A program made the translations under genes and the position numbers. Shown piece after piece: positions 33,978 to 41,785 of a stretch of 64,000 nt of DNA; the first letter of the stretch is position 1, and the number at the start of each line of letters is the position of its first letter. Below the pieces are notes generated by a model, which was not told the DNA's origin, searched no databases, and saw nothing but the letters and a program-made list of their open reading frames with translations. Source of the DNA: an uncultured Candidatus Melainabacteria bacterium (GTDB lineage: Bacteria > Cyanobacteriota > Vampirovibrionia > Gastranaerophilales > Gastranaerophilaceae); assembly GCA_934754425.1 (NCBI GenBank), contig CAKVIN010000001.1, positions 100,950 through 164,949 of the forward strand. Reading direction: 5' to 3'.

Positions 33978-34020
33978 CAAAACGACCTCGATTTAATATA
34001 AAATCGAGGTCGTTTTGTTT
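33978..34020. terminator. Bidirectional terminator between speB and thrS
   Basis: AAAACGACCTCGATTT / AAATCGAGGTCGTTTT stem with loop AATATA, T-rich on both strands. Confidence 0.92.
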
Positions 34021-34036
34021 TATTTCTTATTTGCTT

Positions 34037-35809
34037 TTACGCTCTGTCTTTGATTTCTTTTTCAATTTCAGCAATAAATTCATCAACAGATTTTGTACCA
34101 ACTTGTCCAACACCACGTTTACGAACAGCAACGGCATTAGCTTCGATTTCCTTATCACCAATTACGCAAACGTAAGGTATTTTCTTATCTTGCAATGATT
34201 CTCTAATCTTGTAGTTCATTGATTCAGAACGATCATCAAGTTTTACTCTGATACCTGCTGCACGCATTTTCTTGTAAACTTCTTCTGCAAAATCAATATG
34301 TTTTTCATTAGAAATTGGAACAATTGCAACTTGAGTTGGAGCCAACCAAGTAGGGAATGCGCCTGCATAGTGTTCAATCAAGATACCGTGGAATCTTTCC
34401 ATAGAACCGAAGATTACTCTGTGAAGCATTACAGGAGTCTTCATGCTACCATCTTTATCTTGATACTTGATATCAAATCTTTCAGGAAGATTGAAGTCAA
34501 GTTGGATAGTAGCACACTGCCAAGTTCTGCCAAGAGCATCCTTAACTTTGAAGTCAATTTTTGGACCGTAGAAAGCGCCATCACCTTCATTGATGTCATA
34601 TTTCATGCCACGTCTGTCCATAGCTTCTTTCAAACCTGCTTCTGCTCTGTTCCAGTTTTCAATTTCACCAACGAAACTTTCTGGACGAGTAGAAAGTTCA
34701 ACTTCGAAACTCATCTTGAAGATTTTCATTGTATCTGCTACAAAATCAATAATTTCATTGATTTCATCAACCAATTGTTCCGGAGTACAGAAAATATGAG
34801 CATCATCTTGAGTGAATCCTTGAACACGAGTTAAACCGGATAACGCACCTGATTTTTCTTTTCTGTAAACAGTTCCCAATTCAGCCATTCTCAATGGTAA
34901 TGAACGATAAGAATATCTGTTTGCTTGATAAATCAAGATGTGGAACGGACAGTTCATTGGTTTTAGAATAAATTGTTCGTCAGAATCTTCATCCTTTTGG
35001 ATAAAGAACATATTTTCTTTATAATGATCAGCGTGACCGGAAATTTCCCACAATTTAGATTTAGCAATGTGAGGAGTATTAACGATTACATAACCTCTTT
35101 TTCTGTGTTCGCTTCTCCAATAGTTTTCAATTTCTTCTCTTACGATTGCAAGATTAGGGTGCCATAAAACTAAGCCGCCGCCTAATTCTTCTCTTGTTGA
35201 GAATAAATCTAATTGTGTGCCAAGTTTTCTGTGGTCACGTTTTTCTGCTTCTTCAACGAAAGTTAAGTAAGCTTGCAAATCTTCTTTGTTCCAATATGCT
35301 GTTGCATAAATTCTTTGAAGCATTTTATTCTTTTCATTGCCTCTCCAATATGCACCTGCAACTTTTAGAAGTTTAATTGCATTACCTTTTATGTATGATG
35401 TATTAGGAATATGAGGGCCTGCACAAAGGTCGTTGAATAAAACATTTCCGTCTTTGTCTTTTGTTAAATACAAAGTAGGGTTGTCGTTTCTGTGTTCTTC
35501 CAACAATTCTGCTTTGTAAATTTCGCCTTCAGCCTTAAATTCTGCAATCTGCTTGTCAACATCAGGAATCTCATATTTTTCAAACGTCAAATTTTGTTTG
35601 ATAATATTTTTCATTTCTTCTTCGATTTTCGCCAAGTCTTCGTGTGTAAAAGCGTGACCATCAGTCAAATCAAAGTCGTAATAAAAACCGCTGTCCGTTG
35701 CAGGCCCGATAGCTAACTTTGCTTGTGGGAACAGTTTTTGAACAGCTTGTGCCATGATGTGTGAGCATGAATGTCTTAATACATGCAATGTTTCGTTGTT
35801 TTTTTCCAT
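34037..35809 (-). CDS. thrS: Threonyl-tRNA synthetase without TGS domain
   Basis: 590 aa. It starts directly with the editing domain (L-R-H-S-C-S-H-I-M-A with the H-x3-H zinc/editing site at ~12-18), so the ~60-residue N-terminal TGS domain of the E. coli type is missing, as in cyanobacterial enzymes. The class II core has motif 1 (N-T-P-H-I), motif 2 (F-T-Q-D-D-A-H-I-F) and motif 3 (H-R-V-I-F-G-S-M-E-R-F), and zinc ligands C and H in M-N-C-P-F-H. A C-terminal anticodon domain follows. It ligates threonine to tRNA(Thr). A ~100-base structured leader precedes it, which could carry autoregulation. Confidence 0.96.
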   Translation of the reverse strand: MEKNNETLHVLRHSCSHIMAQAVQKLFPQAKLAIGPATDSGFYYDFDLTDGHAFTHEDLAKIEEEMKNIIKQNLTFEKYEIPDVDKQIAEFKAEGEIYKAELLEEHRNDNPTLYLTKDKDGNVLFNDLCAGPHIPNTSYIKGNAIKLLKVAGAYWRGNEKNKMLQRIYATAYWNKEDLQAYLTFVEEAEKRDHRKLGTQLDLFSTREELGGGLVLWHPNLAIVREEIENYWRSEHRKRGYVIVNTPHIAKSKLWEISGHADHYKENMFFIQKDEDSDEQFILKPMNCPFHILIYQANRYSYRSLPLRMAELGTVYRKEKSGALSGLTRVQGFTQDDAHIFCTPEQLVDEINEIIDFVADTMKIFKMSFEVELSTRPESFVGEIENWNRAEAGLKEAMDRRGMKYDINEGDGAFYGPKIDFKVKDALGRTWQCATIQLDFNLPERFDIKYQDKDGSMKTPVMLHRVIFGSMERFHGILIEHYAGAFPTWLAPTQVAIVPISNEKHIDFAEEVYKKMRAAGIRVKLDDRSESMNYKIRESLQDKKIPYVCVIGDKEIEANAVAVRKRGVGQVGTKSVDEFIAEIEKEIKDRA

Positions 35810-35921
35810 TTTCTTCTTTCTATCCTTTAGGGAACAAATTACTTTTTAGCAGGCAGTGACATCTGCGAGCTTTTTCATTTACCCCGAGGTGGATCCCTCT
35901 AACTATTACTCTGATATTCTA
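35810..35921 (-). promoter_or_regulatory. thrS promoter and structured leader
   Basis: On the minus strand an extended -10 (TGA-TAGAAT, 35916-35921) is followed by ~100 untranslated bases. They contain TTAGAGGGA near the 5' end and TTCCCTAA near the 3' end, which can pair with one bulge around two inner hairpins (GAGG/CCTC and GCAG/CTGC). No T-box motif is present. Leader-based control, as known for thrS in other bacteria, is a possibility only. Confidence 0.4.
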
Positions 35922-35956
35922 TCACAAAATCTTACGGTTTATGTTAGAATATTTTT

Positions 35957-36256
35957 ATGAAAAAATTTATTTTAACATTGTCCGTTTTATTATTTGCAAA
36001 CCAAGTTTTCGCAACAGAAGTAACTGATTATTTAGTTGAAAAATATTCCAAAGAATGCGGTTCAAAAGTTCGTATACAGTCACTAAAAGAACATACAGAC
36101 GCTTATTCTCAAAAAATTGGCGATTATTTTGTTTCTTCAATTGTTTACGGTTATGGCAGCATGAAAATGCCAAAATGCCGTAGAACAAGAATAACATACG
36201 TTTGCATTTTGGATAATGAAAACCAACCGATTTGGGGTTACGTTATACCAAGATAA
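35957..36256 (+). CDS. Small secreted protein, 99 aa
   Basis: Sec signal peptide (MKKFIL, hydrophobic, cut after VFA at ~19). The mature 80 residues have three cysteines (C37, C75, C84 approximately) and alternate charged and aromatic residues. The ending P-I-W-G-Y-V-I-P-R is like W-G-R-A-I-K-P in the 99-aa protein at 9516, which has the same total length. A -10 box (extended TGT-TAGAAT) ends six bases before the ATG, so its mRNA is probably leaderless. It is divergent from thrS. The function is unknown. Confidence 0.65.
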   Translation: MKKFILTLSVLLFANQVFATEVTDYLVEKYSKECGSKVRIQSLKEHTDAYSQKIGDYFVSSIVYGYGSMKMPKCRRTRITYVCILDNENQPIWGYVIPR

Positions 36257-36307
36257 AACATCTTCCTCCTCCATTTATAGTGGGAGAGTAGAATTTCAAG
36301 TTGAATT

Positions 36308-37219
36308 ATGCATAACTTAGAAATTCGATTGAGGGCTAATCATTTGAACAAATTTTTATACTTTTTCTATACAGTATCTCGAGGGTATTCCCTTCCAACA
36401 AGCCTAACCAGTTGGCTATTGGCATTTGTCTATTGCCTAAAACATGGCGGAAATATTATCTATGGACTAATTGCACTTGTTGGAATTACGTTTGCTCATC
36501 TTGGTACAAACCTTTTGGATGATTGCATTGATACCATTAAAAAAGTACCGAAACAAAAATGCAAAACAGAATATTTGGATAAAAAGATTTTTTCTTTTAA
36601 GTCAATAATAATTGGATGTATTGTTTATTTAGGAATTGCAACATTAACAGGTTTTTATTTATTCCTAAAATGCGGCTGGCTAGTTTTTGGAATAGCTTTT
36701 ATTACTGCAATTATAATCTTGCTTTATCCAAGACTTAACCATTATTCTCTTGGCGAAGCAGCTGTTGGTATAACGTATGGTTTTTTGCTATTTTCCGGCA
36801 TGAGTGTTGTTATGCTCGGCTCTATAGCACCCAATATAATTCTAATTTCTATTCCGGTATCATTGTTAGTTTTGAATTTGCTTTTTGCACATTCAATTAT
36901 GGATTTTGAATTTGATTCTAAAAATGATAAAAAAACACTCTGCGTTAAACTCGGTTCACCTCAAAAAGGGTTAAATCTTTTTATATTAATTGGTGTATTA
37001 ACAATTTTGACTCACATAATATTAGTACAAAAGTCAATTTTGCCTCATATATCGCTAATAAGCTTAATTCCGATTATAATTTATTATTTTCGTGCGTATA
37101 AAAAATTAAAAATTTATATTGAATGCAAAGATAACAATAATTTTATGCAAATATTTAAACTGGTAAGAAATGCATCATTTCTTTATAATGTACTCTTAGC
37201 TTTGGTAATTTTATGTTAG
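36308..37219 (+). CDS. menA: UbiA-family prenyltransferase, MenA-like, 303 aa
   Basis: Eight to nine hydrophobic helices. The two Asp-rich motifs are visible: N-L-L-D-D-C-I-D (~75-82) and D-F-E-F-D-S-K-N-D (~199-207), which bind the magnesium-prenyl diphosphate. MenA joins a polyprenyl chain to 1,4-dihydroxy-2-naphthoate; phytyl or other acceptors are alternatives in this superfamily. It overlaps the next gene by seven bases, and that gene is a UbiE/MenG methyltransferase, which makes a quinone pathway the best reading. No Shine-Dalgarno is obvious before ATG 36308. No other men genes are in the window. Confidence 0.75.
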   Translation: MHNLEIRLRANHLNKFLYFFYTVSRGYSLPTSLTSWLLAFVYCLKHGGNIIYGLIALVGITFAHLGTNLLDDCIDTIKKVPKQKCKTEYLDKKIFSFKSIIIGCIVYLGIATLTGFYLFLKCGWLVFGIAFITAIIILLYPRLNHYSLGEAAVGITYGFLLFSGMSVVMLGSIAPNIILISIPVSLLVLNLLFAHSIMDFEFDSKNDKKTLCVKLGSPQKGLNLFILIGVLTILTHIILVQKSILPHISLISLIPIIIYYFRAYKKLKIYIECKDNNNFMQIFKLVRNASFLYNVLLALVILC

Positions 37220-37890
37220 ACAAAAACTCTGAAACCATAAAAACAATGTTCAACGAACTTGCGCCAAAATATGATAGGATGAATACTCTTATTTCTTTTT
37301 GTTTGCATAAAATTATAAAGCAAAAAAGCGTTAATTTAATTCCCATAACTTTAGAGAGTAAATGTCTTGATTTATGTTGTGGTACAGGTGATATTGCGGA
37401 TATGCTTGCACAAAAAAATAACGTAGAAATCGTCTTAGGACTGGATTTTTCAACAAAAATGCTTGAAATTGCAAACCACAAACGACATTCTGAAAAAATC
37501 ATTTTTCAAGAAGGTGATTGCACAAATATTCCGTGTGAAGATGAATATTTTAATATCTGTACAATGGCTTTTGGGCTAAGAAATATTAAAGATTATCAAA
37601 AATCAATCACAGAAATTAACCGAGTATTAAAAAAAGGCGGCTATTTTTTGCACTTAGATATTTTCAAAGGTAATTGGTTAATCAATTGGATTTTTGATAA
37701 AGCTGCTTATTTATTAGCCTGTATTTTTTCTAAAAATCCTAATTCTTATAAATATTTAATTGAATCAAAAAACGATTTCTTTTCACCGAATGAACTCATA
37801 ACAGAAGTCGAAAAATTAGGTTTTTGCTGTACTAAAAAGAGAACGTGGCTATTCGGAATGATTAGTACTCAGTTATTTTGTAAAAAATAA
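37213..37890 (+). CDS. menG: Demethylmenaquinone methyltransferase-like protein (UbiE/MenG)
   Basis: 225-aa SAM methyltransferase of the UbiE/COQ5 family: Y-D-R-M-N near residue 20, motif I C-L-D-L-C-C-G-T-G-D at ~51-59, G-L-D-F-S-T-K-M-L, and M-A-F-G-L-R-N-I-K-D, the family signature, at ~115-124. R-V-L-K-K-G-G-Y follows. It would methylate the ring of the prenylated quinone made by the upstream prenyltransferase. Translational coupling to that gene (ATG inside its last codons) supports this. A 278-base gap without a recognisable gene follows. Confidence 0.82.
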   Translation: MLDKNSETIKTMFNELAPKYDRMNTLISFCLHKIIKQKSVNLIPITLESKCLDLCCGTGDIADMLAQKNNVEIVLGLDFSTKMLEIANHKRHSEKIIFQEGDCTNIPCEDEYFNICTMAFGLRNIKDYQKSITEINRVLKKGGYFLHLDIFKGNWLINWIFDKAAYLLACIFSKNPNSYKYLIESKNDFFSPNELITEVEKLGFCCTKKRTWLFGMISTQLFCKK

Positions 37891-38168
37891 CTGTATCATT
37901 TTTTCATCAAAAGCTGACAATACTTAAATCATTATTCAATTTACCTTCACCTTCTGTATCTGATATAGGATACTTTGTTTCTAATAAATTCTAATTATTA
38001 ACAAATGTAAACTAATATTTTTAATAAAGTTTTAGCATATTTTTCTGAAATAAATAAAATATTTAGATTAAAAACCATTAAAACTTTATACTAGCCTATT
38101 GGTTAATTGACAAAATACCAATATAGTAGTAGTTTTGAATAAGATATTGTGTTGGTCGGTGCGTATTT

Positions 38169-39626
38169 ATGATTGATATTACAAGTAAAGAATATTTATC
38201 AAAAGCAATTTTAGAATACTGCGAAAATATTATTACTGTAAAAGATTTAGATTTAAAATATTTAGCTTATAACAAAGCTTTTTTAAATATAATTGGTAAA
38301 AATGCAAATTTTAATGCTATTGGAAAAAGTATTTTTGAAGTTTTATCACCCCAAAATGCAAAAGCAATGGAGAAACAAGCCAAACAAGTTTTAAAAACAT
38401 TAAAAACAACGACTAGCCTATTAGAAATTAATGATGGAAGAATTATTAAACAAACATCAACCCCAATAATACAAAATAATATTGTAAAAGGTATTTTATC
38501 AATATCAACTGATGTTACTGAAGAAGAAAGATTAAAAAATATAATTGTAGATAAAAATCAACAAATGCAAGCGCTATTAGAAAATCTGCCGATTCTTGCT
38601 TATATGAAAGATAAAGAATTAAATTTAACAGTTGCAACAGAACCTGCAAGAAAATTTGTAGAAGAAGGTATTGATAAATTTACTCCGGATGTATTTGTCG
38701 ATATGATTCAAGCAGCGGAAGATACAAAAAATGAAGATTTGTTTGTTTTGAAAAATAAACAACTTTTTATAAAAGAAAAAACTGTAATTGGAGCAAATGG
38801 AAAACAGCATTGGTATCGTGTAAGAAAAGCTCCTATATTAAATAAAAATAATGAAGCAACAGGTTTAGTTACAATCGCCCAAAACATAAATGAGCAAAAA
38901 ACTGCAGAGAATCAAAAAAGCTTATTTTTAGCAACTTTATCTCACGACTTAAAAAATCCGCTTCAAGCACAGATAAGCTCATTAGAATTATTTTACCAAG
39001 GAGTTTTTGGCAACCTTACAGATACACAAAAAGAAATGTTAGAAATGATTATAGAATCATCAAAATATATGCGGACGATGTTGTATTCTTTGCTTAAAAC
39101 CTGTAAAGAAAATAATGGCGTAATTTATCTTGAAAAAAAACATTTCGACATAAAAAAACTATTCAAACAAAATATAAAAGAAGTCACTAGTTTAGGACTT
39201 TCAAAAAATATTAAAATAGAATTTAAAACAAATTTGAAAGATAATGATACAAACTTTTACGGCGATGAGGTGCAAATTCATCGTATGATAGGCAATTTAT
39301 TAAACAATGAATTAAACTATGCGTTTCCTGATACAATAGTTAAAGTTAGTTTAATGAAATCAAAAAATAAATTAACCCTATCATTCAAGAATAAAAGCGA
39401 CATAATTTCAAAAGATTTAGCTAAAAACATTTTTGATAAATACGTTTGCGGAAGTGCTTTGCAAAGTAGTATGAATATGGGACTTGGATTATATTTTTGC
39501 AGAAAAGTTGCAGAAGCACACGAAGGAAATATCCATCTCGAAGCTCACAAAAATGATAATAAATTTATTATAGAATTGCCTTTCTTAGATGAAAATGCGA
39601 TTTATATAAAAGGAATTGTGCTGTAA
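38169..39626 (+). CDS. Cytoplasmic PAS-domain sensor histidine kinase
   Basis: 485 aa with no membrane segment. Two PAS domains (~10-115 and ~130-245, the second ending in V-T-I-A-Q-N-I-N-E-Q-K) are followed by a HisKA domain with the H-box L-S-H-D-L-K-N-P-L (phospho-accepting His ~259). The HATPase_c domain has an N-box (L-L-N-N-E-L-N-Y-A, with the N), a degenerate G1 region and G2 M-G-L-G-L-Y near 436. It would sense a cytoplasmic signal (redox, ligand or light-independent cofactor). No response regulator is next to it, so it is an orphan kinase. Confidence 0.85.
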   Translation: MIDITSKEYLSKAILEYCENIITVKDLDLKYLAYNKAFLNIIGKNANFNAIGKSIFEVLSPQNAKAMEKQAKQVLKTLKTTTSLLEINDGRIIKQTSTPIIQNNIVKGILSISTDVTEEERLKNIIVDKNQQMQALLENLPILAYMKDKELNLTVATEPARKFVEEGIDKFTPDVFVDMIQAAEDTKNEDLFVLKNKQLFIKEKTVIGANGKQHWYRVRKAPILNKNNEATGLVTIAQNINEQKTAENQKSLFLATLSHDLKNPLQAQISSLELFYQGVFGNLTDTQKEMLEMIIESSKYMRTMLYSLLKTCKENNGVIYLEKKHFDIKKLFKQNIKEVTSLGLSKNIKIEFKTNLKDNDTNFYGDEVQIHRMIGNLLNNELNYAFPDTIVKVSLMKSKNKLTLSFKNKSDIISKDLAKNIFDKYVCGSALQSSMNMGLGLYFCRKVAEAHEGNIHLEAHKNDNKFIIELPFLDENAIYIKGIVL

Positions 39627-39669
39627 ATTACTCTTTACTTTTTAGTATTTTTATATTCTAATAATATTA

Positions 39670-39683
39670 CTGAGGGAAACCTC
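39670..39683 (+). other. Small GNRA-type hairpin before ispH
   Basis: GAGG-GAAA-CCTC, a four-pair stem with a GNRA-type loop, followed by a T-rich stretch. It may be a weak terminator for the kinase gene. Confidence 0.3.
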
Positions 39684-39712
39684 TAGTTCTTTTAGAAAGT
39701 GAATTAAAATTT

Positions 39713-40576
39713 TTGAATAAGCCCGACATCAAACTAGCCAAATTTGCAGGATTTTGTTACGGAGTTAAGCGTGCAGTTGAAACAGCTATAAAACTTAAAG
39801 AAGAAAATCCCAACAAAAATATATGTATTTTAGGCGAACTTATTCACAATACAGACGTTATCAATGAGCTCGACAAAATGGGAATCAAAACCATTTATGA
39901 AGTTCCAAAGTCCGGTGACGGTATTTGCATCATAAGAAGCCATGGCGCAGCACCGGAAGTTCTTGAACAAATAAGAAATGCAGGGTTTGAACTTGTTGAC
40001 TTAACTTGTCCGGACGTAAAAAAAGTTCAACAAAGAGCTGTTGAACTTGCCAAAAATGATTATTTTGTCGTTATTGTCGGTAAACCTAATCATCCGGAAG
40101 TGATTGCTATCAAAGCTAATGCCAATTTATACTCGGACAAAGTTGTTGTAGCAACAAGTATTGATGAATTAGCACCATATTCCAAAGAAATTAAATCACA
40201 CAAAAGAGTCGGTGTTGTTGTTCAAACTACACAAATGGTATCTTCTTTAAACCTTGTAGTTAATTATTTGAACACAATTGCAAAAGAAGTTTTGATTTAC
40301 AATACAATTTGTCAATCAACTGCTATGCGTCAAAAAGAAGCAAAAGAACTTGCTAAAGAAACTGATGTAATGATAGTTGTGGGCTCTAAAAAAAGTGCTA
40401 ACACATCGCACTTAGCAGAAATTCTAAAGGATTATACAAAAACAATTCATATCGAAAACGATACAGAATTAGATAAAGAAATTTTAAACGGAGTAAAATC
40501 AATCGGTATAACAGCCGGAGCATCTACTCCACAAAAGATTATTGATAAAGTAATTGAGAAAATTAGTGAACAGTGA
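39713..40576 (+). CDS. ispH: 4-hydroxy-3-methylbut-2-enyl diphosphate reductase
   Basis: 287 aa. Last enzyme of the MEP isoprenoid pathway, making IPP and DMAPP. The iron-sulfur cysteines are seen at F-C-Y-G-V (~15), L-T-C-P-D-V (~99) and N-T-I-C-Q-S-T (~194). The histidine motifs are E-L-I-H-N, S-H-G-A and P-N-H-P-E-V, and the end I-T-A-G-A-S-T-P is typical. The only in-frame start upstream of the conserved region is a TTG at 39713 without a strong ribosome binding site. The pathway would supply prenyl chains for the MenA-like enzyme and for undecaprenyl phosphate. rpsA follows after an inverted repeat. Confidence 0.93.
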   Translation: MNKPDIKLAKFAGFCYGVKRAVETAIKLKEENPNKNICILGELIHNTDVINELDKMGIKTIYEVPKSGDGICIIRSHGAAPEVLEQIRNAGFELVDLTCPDVKKVQQRAVELAKNDYFVVIVGKPNHPEVIAIKANANLYSDKVVVATSIDELAPYSKEIKSHKRVGVVVQTTQMVSSLNLVVNYLNTIAKEVLIYNTICQSTAMRQKEAKELAKETDVMIVVGSKKSANTSHLAEILKDYTKTIHIENDTELDKEILNGVKSIGITAGASTPQKIIDKVIEKISEQ

Positions 40577-40626
40577 ATAGTGAATGGTGAATTGCAAAAA
40601 CTTCTATTCACCATTCACTACTCACT
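40572..40626 (+). repeat. Large inverted repeat between ispH and rpsA
   Basis: Two 21-base arms (40572-40592 and 40606-40626) match with one mismatch and are built of GTGAATAGTGAATGG-type units. The 5' arm overlaps the ispH stop codon. There is no T-run, so it is more likely an mRNA stabiliser, processing site or attenuator than a simple terminator. Confidence 0.65.
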
Positions 40627-40658
40627 ACTCACTAAAAAATACAGAAAGGAAAATAAAA

Positions 40659-41702
40659 ATGACACAAGTAAAAGACGAATTTGAAATGTTATTAGAAGAA
40701 AGCTTTGCTAAATCTAACAACGTAGCTGATATCGTAGAAGGTACAGTAATTAAAAAAGAATCAGAAGGTTATTTAGTTAGCGTTAAGGGTGCTAAAATGG
40801 AAGCATTCTTATCAAATAGAGAACTTTCTAGCGATGTAGACGCTTTAGAAATCGGCGACGTAAGAGAATTCTACGTATTAAAAGAAGAAAACAACGACGA
40901 ACCTATGCAATTATCATTAAAGAGAATCGCATTTGCTCAAGCTTGGGCTCAATTGAACGATGCTAAAATCCAAGGCGATACAATCCTTGCTAAAGTTGTT
41001 TCAACTGTTAAAGGTGGTGTTTTGGTTGATGTTGCAGACCTTAAGGGCTTCATCCCATCTTCTCAATTGAGAACTGGCACTCCATTCGAAGGTTTAATCG
41101 ACCAAAAAATCGAAGTTAAAGTTCTTGAAGCTGATCCTAAGAAAAATAAACTTATCTTATCTCAAAGACAAGCTGTTGCTGAACAAAGAGATCAAGTAGT
41201 TGATAATGTTCTTTCTTCTTTAGAAGAAGACCAAGTTGTTAAAGGTAATGTTGTAAGAATCACAGATTTTGGTGCATTCGTTGACATTAACGGTATCGAC
41301 GGTTTATTACCAATTTCTGAAATTTCTTGGCAAAGAATTAAACACCCATCAGATGTTTTAACTCTTGGCGATACAATTGAAGTTAAAATCATCAAGATTG
41401 ATAACGAATTAAAGAGAATTTCTTTATCACTTAAGAGAATGGGTGAAAATCCTTGGCAACAAATCGAAGGACAATTTGAAGAAGGTCAAGTAGTTAAAGG
41501 TACTGTAAACAAAGTAACTACATTTGGTGCTTTCATCAACATCTTCCCAGGGGTTGAAGCTTTATTACCTGTTTCAGAAATGTCTGATGAAAACGTAAAT
41601 CCATTCAACATGTTCAAAGTTGGTTCTGAAGTTGATGTATTAATCAAAAAATTCACTCCAAAAGAACACAGAATCGCTTTATCTGTAAAAGATATTAAGT
41701 AA
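40659..41702 (+). CDS. rpsA: 30S ribosomal protein S1 (four S1 domains)
   Basis: 347 aa from ATG 40659, which has AAAGGA eight bases upstream; an earlier in-frame start would add only a translation of the inverted repeat. Four S1/OB domains lie at roughly 24-90, 105-172, 190-258 and 275-345. The last two are canonical (V-V-K-G-N-V-V-R-I-T-D-F-G-A-F-V and V-V-K-G-T-V-N-K-V-T-T-F-G-A-F-I). The protein has four domains rather than the six of E. coli, like the shorter S1 of cyanobacteria and some other groups. It binds mRNA at the ribosome. GAA-, AAA- and GTT-rich codon use suggests high expression. A strong terminator follows. Confidence 0.93.
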   Translation: MTQVKDEFEMLLEESFAKSNNVADIVEGTVIKKESEGYLVSVKGAKMEAFLSNRELSSDVDALEIGDVREFYVLKEENNDEPMQLSLKRIAFAQAWAQLNDAKIQGDTILAKVVSTVKGGVLVDVADLKGFIPSSQLRTGTPFEGLIDQKIEVKVLEADPKKNKLILSQRQAVAEQRDQVVDNVLSSLEEDQVVKGNVVRITDFGAFVDINGIDGLLPISEISWQRIKHPSDVLTLGDTIEVKIIKIDNELKRISLSLKRMGENPWQQIEGQFEEGQVVKGTVNKVTTFGAFINIFPGVEALLPVSEMSDENVNPFNMFKVGSEVDVLIKKFTPKEHRIALSVKDIK

Positions 41703-41727
41703 TAATTTTATAAACTTAATTTTAATT

Positions 41728-41762
41728 AAGAAGCCCTGAAACAATTTGTTTCAGGGCTTCTT
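41728..41762. terminator. Bidirectional terminator between rpsA and clpB
   Basis: AAGAAGCCCTGAAACA / TGTTTCAGGGCTTCTT with a three-base loop: a perfect 16-bp stem between converging genes. Confidence 0.93.
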
Positions 41763-41785
41763 GATAACTTATATTTCGTTATTTA

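Noticed and set aside
34298..34834. Plus-strand frame of 178 codons
   Set aside because: Antisense shadow of thrS, a strongly conserved gene.
35810..35921. T-box riboswitch before thrS
   Set aside because: No AGGGTGGNACCGCG-type T-box sequence and no specifier loop could be found.
40584..40658. Earlier GTG start for rpsA
   Set aside because: It would translate the inverted repeat. ATG 40659 has AAAGGA and begins a normal S1 N-terminus.
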